64,000 bases of DNA from Acidobacteriota bacterium (lineage in GTDB: Bacteria; Acidobacteriota; Blastocatellia; Pyrinomonadales; Pyrinomonadaceae). The position numbers and the translations under genes were made by a program. A model generated the notes under the pieces. That model was not told the DNA's origin, did no database searches, and was given only the letters and a program-made list of their open reading frames with translations. Below, one piece after another: positions 49,566 through 59,565 of this stretch (position 1 is the stretch's first letter; the number at the start of each line of letters is the position of its first letter). The stretch is from the NCBI GenBank assembly GCA_018269075.1, contig JAFDVJ010000022.1, positions 1-64,000 on the forward strand, in the 5' to 3' direction.

Positions 49566-51710
49566 TTATTTATTGACCTGCGCCGTCGTGCTCGGCTTTT
49601 CCTTCGGGTCGTAGGGCGTCGCCTGATATTTCTGAACGGCGTCCTGCGCGTTGTCGTAGTTGTCGCCGAGCGCGGCCGCCTTGCCGTAGGCGTCCATCGC
49701 GCGGTTGCGGTCGCCCTTCGCGTCGTAGGCGTTGCCCATCTTGATCAGCGACCAGACGTAGAGCCACGCCGGCCGCGCCGAGCCCTGCGCGCCGAGGTCG
49801 CGCGTCGCCTTGAAATTGTCGATCGCGAGATCGTAATTCCGCTGCTGGAGGAAGAGCAAACCGAGATGATAGTAGATCCACGCGTTCGAGCGGTCCAATT
49901 TCAAGGCCGCCTCGAACTGCTGCTGCGCCTCGACGTAATTGCCTTCCTTGAACTGTTCGATGCCGCGCCGCGCGATCGACGAGACGCGCAGATCGTCGGA
50001 GATCCGCAGGATCTTGTAGTTCGGGTCGATGATCACCTCGATCGGCTTGCCGTCCGATTCGATGTTGAAATCGGCGCTCGTCTCCTCGATGTTGACGGTC
50101 GTCGTCTTGAGGCCGTCGCCGCCCTCGGAGCGGAGCTGGATTTCGAGCGGCAGCCGGAGATTATCGTAATTCTGGCGAACCGTGCCGCGCGTGATGAACT
50201 TGCCGGCGCGCGTCCGGATGATCAGGTAGTCGGCCTTGAATTCCGGCACGCCCGTGCCCTCGACCCAGCGCGCGAAGAAATACCGCATCGGCTGGCCGGC
50301 GACCTCGCTCGAGAGCTTTTCGAAATCGTCGATCGACGCCGCTTTGCCGCGGTAGCGGTCGATGAACGTCCGCAGCAGCTGATCGAATTTCTGTTCGCCG
50401 AGCGTGTCGCGCAGGAGCTTGTAAACCATCGCGCCCTTGGCGAACATAATATATTGATAAGCGGTCGACTGGTCGTCGAGATTCGACGGGGCGCGGACGA
50501 GCGACGCCGTCTGTTCAAAGGTCAGCGCCTTTTCCAAAAGCTCGCGCCGCAGATTGTCGAGCTTCGCGCCCGACATCGTGCTCTCGCGCAGCGTGAACGC
50601 GCTGAATTCGGCCAGTCCCTGCGAGAGCCACGCGTCGTCGAACGATTTGAGCCCGACCGTCAGGCCCCACCATTGATAGGCGGCCTCGCGCTGGAGCCGT
50701 TCGTCGACCGTGTCGCGCGATTCGTCGAACAGCCGGCTCGCCATAAACATCATTCCCTGCGTCGTGTAATATTCGAGACTGTCGTCGTCGATCTGCGCGA
50801 CGATCAGCTTTTTGCCGGCCGCCGGCACGCCGTATTTCCTGGTGTAGAAATCGAGCGCGCGGCCGAGCGTTTCGCCGTACTGCGCGACGAGCTTTTCGTT
50901 GGCGGCCTTCGTGTAGAACTGGATCTCGTAATCGCCGAACCGGAGCGATTTGGTCGTGTAGCGGTCGTAGGCGAAATTGCCGATGAGTGCCGGTTTGTTC
51001 TGGACGAAATGATATTTCCCGCCCGCGCTCGTGACCGGCAGATCGCTGTAGCCGGCGAGCGTGTAGCCGGCCGGCACCGAAACGGTAATGTCCGAGGTCG
51101 CGCGGTCGGCGGCGTAGTCGTGAAACGGGAACCAGCGCGCGGCGTACATCAGATAGCCGTTGTTCGCGCCGACGTAGGCGAGCCGTTTCGTGAGCAGCGG
51201 GCCGCCTTCGGCCGAAACGAGCACGCCGCTGTATTTGAAGCGCAGCGTGACCTGAGTGCCGGCCGCGACCGTTTCGCCGAGATCGACCTTGACGCTCGGG
51301 CCGAGATCGGAAACGCCGACGCGGTCCTGCACGAACGTCACCTGCGACGGCGTCGGTTTCGGCGTCGGCACGACGGGTTTCGGCGTCGGTTTGACCGTCG
51401 GCTTGACCGGCGTCGTCGGCGCGGGCGTCGACATCGCGACCGGCGCGCCGACGCGCGTCACGCTTTCGACGTTGAGCGAGCCGTTGAGCTCGAAGGCGAC
51501 GTTGCGCGTTTCCGAAGCCGGCGCAAACGTCACGTCGACGGTCGCCGTCAGCTTGTTTTCGTTCGGCGACAGCTGGACGTCCATCCGGTAATCGGAGATG
51601 TCGTAAACGGTCCGCTGCACCTGCTGCTGCTGCGCGACGACCGCGCCGACGAGCAGCAGTCCGGCCGCGGCGCCCAACACTCGAAAAACATTCTCTTTCA
51701 GATTTTTCAT
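49566..51710 (-). CDS. M1 aminopeptidase-like protein without zinc ligands (pseudopeptidase) plus TPR
   Basis: The 714-residue exported protein has a signal peptide (about 10-27). The M1-type N-terminal beta domain is split by a Pro/Thr/Lys linker (about 97-123, PVKPTVKPTPKP). The M1 catalytic-like domain runs about 270-500 and a C-terminal TPR part about 595-700 (EGNYVEAQQQFEAALKLDRSNAWIYYHLGLLFLQQ). Where active M1 enzymes have HExxH and a downstream Glu, this protein has R341-E-A-A-Y345 followed by QWWG, and WLSQGLAE with Gln364. All three zinc ligands are therefore replaced. The GAMEN-type site is also lost (TTQGMMF). Peptidase activity is unlikely. Confidence 0.9.
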   Translation of the reverse strand: MKNLKENVFRVLGAAAGLLLVGAVVAQQQQVQRTVYDISDYRMDVQLSPNENKLTATVDVTFAPASETRNVAFELNGSLNVESVTRVGAPVAMSTPAPTTPVKPTVKPTPKPVVPTPKPTPSQVTFVQDRVGVSDLGPSVKVDLGETVAAGTQVTLRFKYSGVLVSAEGGPLLTKRLAYVGANNGYLMYAARWFPFHDYAADRATSDITVSVPAGYTLAGYSDLPVTSAGGKYHFVQNKPALIGNFAYDRYTTKSLRFGDYEIQFYTKAANEKLVAQYGETLGRALDFYTRKYGVPAAGKKLIVAQIDDDSLEYYTTQGMMFMASRLFDESRDTVDERLQREAAYQWWGLTVGLKSFDDAWLSQGLAEFSAFTLRESTMSGAKLDNLRRELLEKALTFEQTASLVRAPSNLDDQSTAYQYIMFAKGAMVYKLLRDTLGEQKFDQLLRTFIDRYRGKAASIDDFEKLSSEVAGQPMRYFFARWVEGTGVPEFKADYLIIRTRAGKFITRGTVRQNYDNLRLPLEIQLRSEGGDGLKTTTVNIEETSADFNIESDGKPIEVIIDPNYKILRISDDLRVSSIARRGIEQFKEGNYVEAQQQFEAALKLDRSNAWIYYHLGLLFLQQRNYDLAIDNFKATRDLGAQGSARPAWLYVWSLIKMGNAYDAKGDRNRAMDAYGKAAALGDNYDNAQDAVQKYQATPYDPKEKPSTTAQVNK

Positions 51711-51799
51711 TAATTTACCGTAACTTATCAGATTCAACTAAACGATTGTGCTTTTTTTGATGTCGCAAAACTTCAATTCGTTTGCCCGCCGCGAAATAT

Positions 51800-52093
51800 T
51801 CAATCGTCCGTAAAATCCACCGATATGACCTTTTCGGCGATCTGCCGGCCGAAGGCGGCCGCTTCCTGATGCACCGGATGATCGGTGTAAAAATCGAGCG
51901 CCGCGCGGTCCGGATAGGTCGCGACGAGTCCGGTGTCGAACGAGCGTTCGAGATGTAAGACGTCGCGCCCGACCGAAAAGCTCAGAATATTCGGGATCAC
52001 GCCGGGCAGCGCGCGCAGTTTTTCGACGTGCGCGGCCTTTTCCGCGTCCGTCGCTTCCGCCTTGTATTTCCAGCAAACGATATGTGTCAGCAT
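51800..52093 (-). CDS. Dabb (stress-responsive A/B barrel) domain protein
   Basis: The 97-residue protein is a single Dabb domain: MLTHIVCWKYKAEATDAEKAAHVEKLRALPGVIPNILSFSVGRD, LVATYPDRAALDFYTDHPVHQEAAAF. These ferredoxin-like dimers occur in stress proteins and in some polyketide-type cyclases. No substrate can be inferred. The start codon lies about 8 bp from a TTTCGGA array. Confidence 0.9.
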   Translation of the reverse strand: MLTHIVCWKYKAEATDAEKAAHVEKLRALPGVIPNILSFSVGRDVLHLERSFDTGLVATYPDRAALDFYTDHPVHQEAAAFGRQIAEKVISVDFTDD

Positions 52094-52101
52094 AGTAAAT
52101 C

Positions 52102-52134
52102 GATTTCGGATTTCGGATTTCGGATTTCGGATTG
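52102..52134. repeat. TTTCGGA heptamer array
   Basis: About four to five units lie just upstream of the Dabb gene. The interval 52135-52373 holds, besides this, a CTTCCCGAACTTCC piece at 52232-52268 and nothing else supported. Confidence 0.85.
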
Positions 52135-52373
52135 CTCGAAAGCAGCCTGCTCCGGTTGTCCGGAACGGTTAAAGATTCGAGAAAGAAATTTTAATGCTCG
52201 ATCAATCTTGCAAAACGGGATTAGCTGTCTTCTTCCCGAACTTCCTAAATTTCCTGAACCTCCTGAACTATAAATTATAAGAGAAACTCGGACTTAATTC
52301 CTAAAGCCGGCGCTTTTTTCGTGAAATTCCTGTCATAAATCCGGCGTGCGCGGGGTTTTCTCTGCGAAGATGC

Positions 52374-52521
52374 GGTCTTTGGTCTTTGGTCTTTGAGCTT
52401 TGTTCGATGAACTCGCCGGTTTGCGGTCGCATTCAGCAGCTTTTCGCGTAAGCATCAAAGACCGAAGATCGAAGATCAAAGACCAAAGATCAAAGACCGA
52501 AGCCCCAAGACCAAAAACCAA
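52374..52521. repeat. Inverted pair of GGTCTTT/TGATCTT heptamer arrays
   Basis: Left arm 52374-52402 (GGTCTTT units) and right arm 52455-52521 (CAAAGACCGAAGATCGAAG and on). The right arm ends about 19 bp before the start of the next gene and so lies in its leader. Confidence 0.85.
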
Positions 52522-52539
52522 ATTTTACCGATTACGAAA

Positions 52540-53949
52540 ATGAAAACCATTAAACTATTCATACTATTGCTATTATCCGCGTTGGCGGCCGGCGCGCAGG
52601 AGGAGGCGAAGCTGCCGGTCGTCAAAGCCGGTTCCGATATCGTCAGCATTCAGGACGGCGACAATCTGAAGAAAAACGCGTGGCGGCTCGCGCCCGAAGC
52701 GAAGCCCGACGTTTACGAGGCCGAGCTCGTCAACGGCCGGAAACAGAAGGTGACGTTCATCACCGACGTCGATTCGATCAGCTTCGACGTCGAGGAAGGC
52801 AAAAAATACGATTTCATCATCCAAAAGGGCGACACGCTCTGCTACACCGAGATCGTCGGCACCCGCTTTACGCCGGCCGCCGACTTTGACGAAAAATACC
52901 GGAAAGAGCGTAAAGGCAGGACGTTTGTCGACATTCCCGAAGTCTACGAGCTCGTCAACATCGCGATCGCGATGACGCCGACCGGCATCGCCGACAAAGA
53001 TCTCGTCTACCAGAATTCGGATTACTACAAGGCGGTGCGCGCGTGGTTCGATCCCTATCGCGATCACCCGCTGCTCGCCGCGCTCGACGCCGAGCTGAAA
53101 AAGGAACAGTATTTCAACCTCAAGATGAACGGCTACGCCTTCGAGTTCGACAAAGCAAACCGGATCGTCCGGAGCAAAACGTTCGACCGGACGGGCTGGG
53201 GCCGGAGCAATGCGCTGCGGCCGTTTCTCGAACAGCTGCAGTCGTTTTCCGATCAGACGCGGTTTCGCGAGTTTTTCAAGCGCAACAAAAAAACCTACGC
53301 GGAGCAGATCAGATTCTACCGCGAAACGGCCGACATCGCCGAGATGAAGCGCTGGCTCGACCGCAATTTTCCGAGTTCGAACGATTACGACACCTACAAC
53401 ATCGTCTTTTCGCCGCTCGTCGCCTACAACCAGTCGACGAACTGGTTCGAAAGCAACGGCTTCAAGGAGCTGCAGCCGCACGTCAATTTTCCCTACCCGC
53501 AGGACTTCGGCCGCTACGCGAAAGACGCCAAAGTCTCGGAAAAATCGATGATCGTCTTTCGCGGCAACATCGTTTTCACCGAGATCAATCACGGCTACAT
53601 CAACCCGGAAGCCGAAAAATACGCCGACCGGATCGCGAAGGCGATCAGCCGCCGTGATTTCTGGGTCGACAAACGAATGGGCCCGAACTATTACGGCGGC
53701 AACGCGGCCTTTAACGAATATATGAACTGGGCGCTCGTCAGCCTGCGGATCGTCGATTACGTGCCCGAGACGGAACAGCCCGCGCTGATCGCGGCCGTCG
53801 ACCGGATGATGACCGCGAGCCGCGGCTTCCCGCAGTTTGAAAAGCTCGACAAATTCCTGATCCCGCTCTACAAAAACCGTAAACCCGGCCAGACGCTCGC
53901 CGATCTCTACCCGCAGATCATCGAATGGTTCGAGCAGCAAAACCAGTAG
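52540..53949 (+). CDS. Secreted DUF4932-like protein
   Basis: The 469-residue protein has a signal peptide (about 5-19, ending AAGAQ). The first 120 residues are beta-rich (AELVNGRKQKVTFITDVDSISFDVEEGKKYDF). The large C-terminal part contains VFTEINHGYINPEAEKY, an Exx-H arrangement typical of DUF4932, a family suspected of being related to metallopeptidases. Also seen are WFDPYRDHPLLAAL and FSPLVAYNQSTNWF. Catalysis has not been established for the family as far as I know. Repeats flank the gene on both sides. Confidence 0.75.
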   Translation: MKTIKLFILLLLSALAAGAQEEAKLPVVKAGSDIVSIQDGDNLKKNAWRLAPEAKPDVYEAELVNGRKQKVTFITDVDSISFDVEEGKKYDFIIQKGDTLCYTEIVGTRFTPAADFDEKYRKERKGRTFVDIPEVYELVNIAIAMTPTGIADKDLVYQNSDYYKAVRAWFDPYRDHPLLAALDAELKKEQYFNLKMNGYAFEFDKANRIVRSKTFDRTGWGRSNALRPFLEQLQSFSDQTRFREFFKRNKKTYAEQIRFYRETADIAEMKRWLDRNFPSSNDYDTYNIVFSPLVAYNQSTNWFESNGFKELQPHVNFPYPQDFGRYAKDAKVSEKSMIVFRGNIVFTEINHGYINPEAEKYADRIAKAISRRDFWVDKRMGPNYYGGNAAFNEYMNWALVSLRIVDYVPETEQPALIAAVDRMMTASRGFPQFEKLDKFLIPLYKNRKPGQTLADLYPQIIEWFEQQNQ

Positions 53950-54070
53950 GATTTTGGATTTTGGATTTCGGATTTCGGATTTCGGATTGATCTGAATTGG
54001 AATGTTTCGATTTCAACGGCAGCTTTCGATCTAAAACCAATCCGAAATCCGCAATCCGCAATCCGCAATC
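53949..54070. repeat. Inverted pair of TTTCGGA heptamer arrays
   Basis: The left arm (53949-53988; ATTTTGG then ATTTCGG units) starts at the stop codon of the DUF4932-like gene. The right arm (54038-54070; AATCCGC units) abuts the stop of the convergent SRPBCC gene. The centre again contains CGATTTCAACGG and TTTCGAT words like those at 47910-47957. Confidence 0.88.
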
Positions 54071-54071
54071 G

Positions 54072-54521
54072 TTAGCCTTCCTCGCACCAGCGGCGGGTGA
54101 CTTCGTGGCGGTAGGCGAACATTTTTTCGAGCTTCGGCAGAACGGCGACGGGCGCGGCGAGGCGGCCGAGGAAGCCCAATGGCGGCTCGTATTCGATCCG
54201 GTCTCTTAAAATCGCGCCGTCCGGGTGCGGCAGCACGAGGTGTTCGTGACGCCACGCCGCGAACGGGCCGGAAATCTGGACGTCCTCGAAGAGCCGCGGC
54301 GGCTCGTAGCGCGTATGCTCGGCGACCCAGCGCGAGGGAATCAGGCCGAACAGCTTCTGCTCGATGATCGCGCGCGAGCCGATCACCGAGATGTCGGCCG
54401 GCTGGACGATCTTCGCGTTCTCCCACGGCGGCAGCAGCCGCGCGAACGCGTCCGGCAGCTCGTGAAAGGCGAACACTCTCTCGGGCGTCGCCCGGATCAC
54501 CGATTCTTTGACGAATTCCAT
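54072..54521 (-). CDS. SRPBCC-family protein
   Basis: The 149-residue protein has the START/SRPBCC pattern of a hydrophobic-ligand-binding helix-grip fold: EFVKESVIRATPERVFAFHELPDAFARLLPPWE, then beta strands IIEQKLFGLIPSRWVAEHTRYEPPRLFEDVQ, and the C-terminal helix AAPVAVLPKLEKMFAYRHEVTRRW. This subgroup is close to proteins annotated as cell-division inhibitor SulA-like or ligand-binding SRPBCC. The ligand is unknown. It is divergent from the acyltransferase gene, with only 73 bp between. Confidence 0.88.
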   Translation of the reverse strand: MEFVKESVIRATPERVFAFHELPDAFARLLPPWENAKIVQPADISVIGSRAIIEQKLFGLIPSRWVAEHTRYEPPRLFEDVQISGPFAAWRHEHLVLPHPDGAILRDRIEYEPPLGFLGRLAAPVAVLPKLEKMFAYRHEVTRRWCEEG

Positions 54522-54594
54522 CTTTTATTACCCCGCAATTGCTCAAACCGCAAAAAACTTTTATACTCGAACGTTTCACCCCGACACGTTAAAA

Positions 54595-55680
54595 ATGAAC
54601 GTCTTAGTCAATAATCGGATTCCCTCGCTCGACGGTTTGCGGACGATTTCCGTCGCGCTCGTCGTCCTCAGCCATTTTCTGCCGATGGTCGGAGCTTACA
54701 GCACGTGGAACGTCGGCCTGCTCGGCGTCAAGTTCTTTTTCGTGATCTCCGGCTTTCTGATCACCGGGCTGCTGCTCAAGGAAATCGACAAAACCGCGAC
54801 GGTCAACCTGACGAAATTCTATTTCCGCCGCACGCTGCGGATCTTTCCGCCGTACTACTTTTATCTTTTCGTGCTCTTTCTCGCCGTCAAATTCGACGTC
54901 GTCTCGTTTACCGACAGCTTTCGCCCGGCGCTCACCTACACGAGCAACTACTTCGTGGCCGACACGTGGTATCTGCTTCATACCTGGTCGCTCTCGGTCG
55001 AGGAACAGTTTTACCTGATCTTTCCGTTCGTCCTGCTGCTGTTCGGCCGGCGACGGATCGCGTGGCTGCTCGTCGCGCTGATCGCGGTCAGTCCCGCGCT
55101 CCGGCTGCTCGATTATCAATATTACAGCGAAGCCGGCAAAATGTGGATCTACTACGGCTTTCACGCCAACGCCGACGGGCTCGCGACCGGCTGTCTGCTC
55201 GCCGTCTTTTACGAGCGGCTGCATAAAAACGAATTCTATCTGCGGCTTTTGAATTCGCGTCTGATGATCGCCGTGCCGCTGCTCGTCGTCGTCGTCAATT
55301 CCTACATCGACCCGCGCCGCTTTTATCTCGGCGCGTCGTTCACGATCAGCAATCTGCTGATCGCCCTCTGCATCGACTGGGCGATCACGAATTACAGATC
55401 GAATCCGGTCGGCCGCTTTCTGAACACCGCGCCGATGGAGCGGATCGGCGTGATGAGCTATTCGATCTATCTCTGGCAGCAGCCGTTCCTCAATCACGAC
55501 ACGGTGCTCTGGTTCAACCGATTCCCGTACAATTTCATCGGCATCGCCGTTTTCAGCAGTCTCTCGTATTTCGCGATCGAAAGATTCTCGCTCCGCTGGC
55601 GCGCGCAGATCGAAAAGAAGCTGTTCAAGCCGAAACCGCTGCAGGAAAAGCTGTCGCCAGTCGAAATCACGGTAAGCTAG
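54595..55680 (+). CDS. Membrane acyltransferase, acyltransferase-3 family
   Basis: The 361-residue polytopic protein has about ten membrane segments. The N-terminal signature is IPSLDGLRTISVALVVLSHF, with the catalytic-type His at SHF. FFFVISGFLITGLLL and HTWSLSVEEQFYLIFPFVLL are further family motifs. Members O-acetylate or acylate surface sugars and peptidoglycan; the acceptor is unknown. The start at 54595 gives the canonical N-terminus. The longer open frame overlaps the divergent gene's promoter region. Confidence 0.92.
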   Translation: MNVLVNNRIPSLDGLRTISVALVVLSHFLPMVGAYSTWNVGLLGVKFFFVISGFLITGLLLKEIDKTATVNLTKFYFRRTLRIFPPYYFYLFVLFLAVKFDVVSFTDSFRPALTYTSNYFVADTWYLLHTWSLSVEEQFYLIFPFVLLLFGRRRIAWLLVALIAVSPALRLLDYQYYSEAGKMWIYYGFHANADGLATGCLLAVFYERLHKNEFYLRLLNSRLMIAVPLLVVVVNSYIDPRRFYLGASFTISNLLIALCIDWAITNYRSNPVGRFLNTAPMERIGVMSYSIYLWQQPFLNHDTVLWFNRFPYNFIGIAVFSSLSYFAIERFSLRWRAQIEKKLFKPKPLQEKLSPVEITVS

Positions 55681-55681
55681 G

Positions 55682-55791
55682 CGATTTCGGATTTCGGATT
55701 TCGGATTGGCTTCGACTCCGGCGATCCTTTAACAAAAAACCGTCCAATCAAGGACTCAGGACTCAAGACTTAAGACTCAAGACTTAAGACT
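55682..55791. repeat. TTTCGGA array followed by GTCTTGA array
   Basis: TTTCGGA units (55682-55708) start 2 bp after the acyltransferase stop. GTCTTGA-family units in inverted sense (55750-55791) end 4 bp before the stop of the convergent thioredoxin-like gene. Here two different families stand where a matched pair usually does. Confidence 0.85.
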
Positions 55792-55795
55792 TTAC

Positions 55796-56377
55796 TCAGT
55801 ACAGCGCCCACGTTTTCAGAAAAGACACGAAATTATAGAGATCGTAATCCTTTTCGCGGAGCCGTTTCCGGATTTCCTGCGGATCGGACATCGTCGTCGA
55901 CGACTGGACGATGATCGATTCTTCGAGTTCGTTCGTCGGCTGCGCGTGGAGCAGCGAGCCGTCTTTTTCGAGCACGAACAGGAACGGGTAGCCGGTGACT
56001 TCGGGATATTTCGACAGAAAGGCGCGGTTCTCGTTTTCCGGGCTGAAATTGATCTTGACCCAGATGAAATTCCGGTCGCGGAGCCGCGCGAGCGCCGGAT
56101 TTTCGAGAAAGTAATTATCCATCCGGACGCACCACGAGCACCATTCGCCGCCGACGTCGAGGATGATCCGCTTGTTTTCCTTCTGCGCGCGGATCACGGC
56201 CGCCGCGAGATCGGCCGCCGGATCGCGTTTCGGATCGAAAAGCTCGCGCGTCTTTTTGACCGGCGCGGCCGGTGCGGCCATTTTCGGCGGCAAGTTTTTC
56301 TTCGGCGTCGTTTTTTGCGCGTAAAGCGGGCCGAAAACGGCGAATACGAGGATGGCGGAAGCGAATATTATTTTCAT
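55796..56377 (-). CDS. Secreted thioredoxin-fold protein
   Basis: The 193-residue protein has a signal peptide (1-20, ending PLYAQ), a Lys/Pro/Ala linker and a thioredoxin-like domain. The active site is WCSWC in GGEWCSWCVRMDNYFLE (Cys80, Cys83). YPEVTGYPFLFVLEKDG contains the cis-Pro region. The arrangement resembles DsbD-gamma or thioredoxin_7 type domains. It likely acts as a periplasmic thiol reductase. Its ATG overlaps the stop of the decarboxylase gene (ATGA at 56374-56377), which is odd for a periplasmic redox protein. Confidence 0.88.
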   Translation of the reverse strand: MKIIFASAILVFAVFGPLYAQKTTPKKNLPPKMAAPAAPVKKTRELFDPKRDPAADLAAAVIRAQKENKRIILDVGGEWCSWCVRMDNYFLENPALARLRDRNFIWVKINFSPENENRAFLSKYPEVTGYPFLFVLEKDGSLLHAQPTNELEESIIVQSSTTMSDPQEIRKRLREKDYDLYNFVSFLKTWALY

Positions 56378-57813
56378 AACAGAGTTTTCAGAGTTTCGTT
56401 CAGTAAGTCCCAGACCTTTTGCAAATGTCTTTCCTCGACGCGGATGCTGCCGACCGACAGCCGGAGCGTGAATCTGTCGTCGAGCTTCGTGTGCGAGAGA
56501 TAGGCCGCGCCCGAGGCGTTGACCGCGTTCATCAGCCGCTCGTTCAGAGCGTCGGGATCGGCGACGCCCGGCGGCACGGCGCGAAAGCAGACGAGCGCGA
56601 ACTTGACCGGCGCGAGCGTCTCGAAGTCGGCCGCATCGTCGACCCAGCCGGCAAAGAGCCGCGCCAGCCGGCAGTGTTCGCGAATCCGCGCGATCAGCCC
56701 TTCCTGCCCGAAATAGCGCATCACGAACCATAATTTCAGCGAGCGGAAACGCCGGCCGAGCTGAATCCCGTAATCCATCTGGTTCTGAACTTCCTCGGTC
56801 ACCCTGAGATATTCGGCGACGAGCGAAAAGGTCCGTTTCAGCAGATCGAGGTCCCGGACGTAGAGCACCGACAGGTCGAACGGCGTGAACAGCCATTTAT
56901 GCGGGTTCATGACGATCGAATCGGCGCGCTCCCAGCCTTTGAAATAGCTCTGAAACTCGGGGACGATCGCCGCGCTGCCGGCGTAGGCCGCGTCGACGTG
57001 CAGAAAGACGTGGTTGCGGCGGCAGATGTCGGCGATCCGGTCGATCGGATCGACGCTCGTCGTCGAGGTCGTGCCGACGGTCGCGACCACGCACAGCGGC
57101 GCGTGGCCGGCGCTGAGGTCGTCGCGGATCGCTTCGCGCAATGCTTCGGCGTCCATCTCGAACCGTTCGTTGACCGGAATCTTGACGAGCGATTTCCGGC
57201 CGAGCCCGAGCAGGATGACGGCCTTGTCGATCGACGAATGCGTCTGCTCGGAGCAGTAGACCCGCAGCAGCGGCAAATCCGTGCGGCCGCTCATCCCGTT
57301 TTCGCGGATCTTCAGGTTGAGCCGTTCGCGCGCCATCGCGATCGCGTGGAGCGTCGAGATCGACGCCGTATCGTAGATCAGGCCGTGAAAATCTTCGGGC
57401 AGACCGGTCATCTGCCGCAGCCAGTCGAGGACGACCGGCTCGAGCTCGGTCGAGGCGGGCGAGGTGCGCCAGAGCATCGCCTTCATATCGAAAGCGGCCG
57501 CGAGCATCTCGCCGAAGACGCCGACCGACGACGTCGAGGTCGAGAAAAGACCGTGAAAATTCGGGTGATTCCAATGCGTGACGGCCGGCAGGATGAGATT
57601 ATCCACATCCCCGAAAATTTGTGAAAAACTCTCGCCCTCCGGCGGCGCGGACTTCGGCAGCGCGTCGGTCAGCGCGTGCGGCGCGTTCTGCGACAGAACG
57701 GGCAGCGTCTCCATCCGCTCGAAATAATCGGCGATCCAGTCGACGATCTCGTGTCCGAAACGCCGGAAATCTTCCTTTGGCATATCGCCCGTCAGGGGCG
57801 TCGATTCGCTCAT
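56374..57813 (-). CDS. PLP-dependent group II amino-acid decarboxylase
   Basis: The 479-residue enzyme belongs to the group II (aromatic-L-amino-acid/glutamate-like) decarboxylase family. It has FRRFGHEIVDWIADYFERM at the N-terminus, HPNFHGLFSTSTS, VYCSEQTHSSIDKA, LHVDAAYAGSAAIVPEF and the PLP lysine in MNPHKWLFTPFDLSVLYVRD. It converts an amino acid to the corresponding amine plus CO2. The pattern favours aromatic or related substrates over glutamate, but this is an inference. The start at 57813 gives a family-like N-terminus. It is divergent from two APC permeases and coupled to the thioredoxin-like gene. Confidence 0.92.
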   Translation of the reverse strand: MSESTPLTGDMPKEDFRRFGHEIVDWIADYFERMETLPVLSQNAPHALTDALPKSAPPEGESFSQIFGDVDNLILPAVTHWNHPNFHGLFSTSTSSVGVFGEMLAAAFDMKAMLWRTSPASTELEPVVLDWLRQMTGLPEDFHGLIYDTASISTLHAIAMARERLNLKIRENGMSGRTDLPLLRVYCSEQTHSSIDKAVILLGLGRKSLVKIPVNERFEMDAEALREAIRDDLSAGHAPLCVVATVGTTSTTSVDPIDRIADICRRNHVFLHVDAAYAGSAAIVPEFQSYFKGWERADSIVMNPHKWLFTPFDLSVLYVRDLDLLKRTFSLVAEYLRVTEEVQNQMDYGIQLGRRFRSLKLWFVMRYFGQEGLIARIREHCRLARLFAGWVDDAADFETLAPVKFALVCFRAVPPGVADPDALNERLMNAVNASGAAYLSHTKLDDRFTLRLSVGSIRVEERHLQKVWDLLNETLKTLL

Positions 57814-57871
57814 AGTTTTTTTGAAACAAAAGTTTTTTCGCTGCGTTTCTACAAAAAAGCAGAAAATTCGC

Positions 57872-57910
57872 TCGACAGTTTGATAATTAAAAGTATAATA
57901 TCTCAAACTG
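57872..57910 (+). promoter_or_regulatory. Promoter with overlapping operator-like inverted repeat
   Basis: TCGACA (57872-57877), a 16-bp spacer and a perfect TATAAT (57894-57899) point toward the permease genes. CAGTTTGA (57876-57883) and its exact complement TCAAACTG (57903-57910) bracket the spacer and -10 box, as expected for a repressor site. The intergenic DNA is AT-rich and shared with the divergent decarboxylase gene. Confidence 0.6.
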
Positions 57911-57993
57911 TAATCTCGCCAACATCTATTGTTTCAAAATATTATCTGAAGTTTCGGTAATAAAACATATCTATCATTTTAAAGAGGAAATTT

Positions 57994-59523
<1,530 letters not shown>

Positions 59524-59565
59524 TCAGGCTATCATAAATTTTAACTAAACTTTTTGGAGGTTTTC

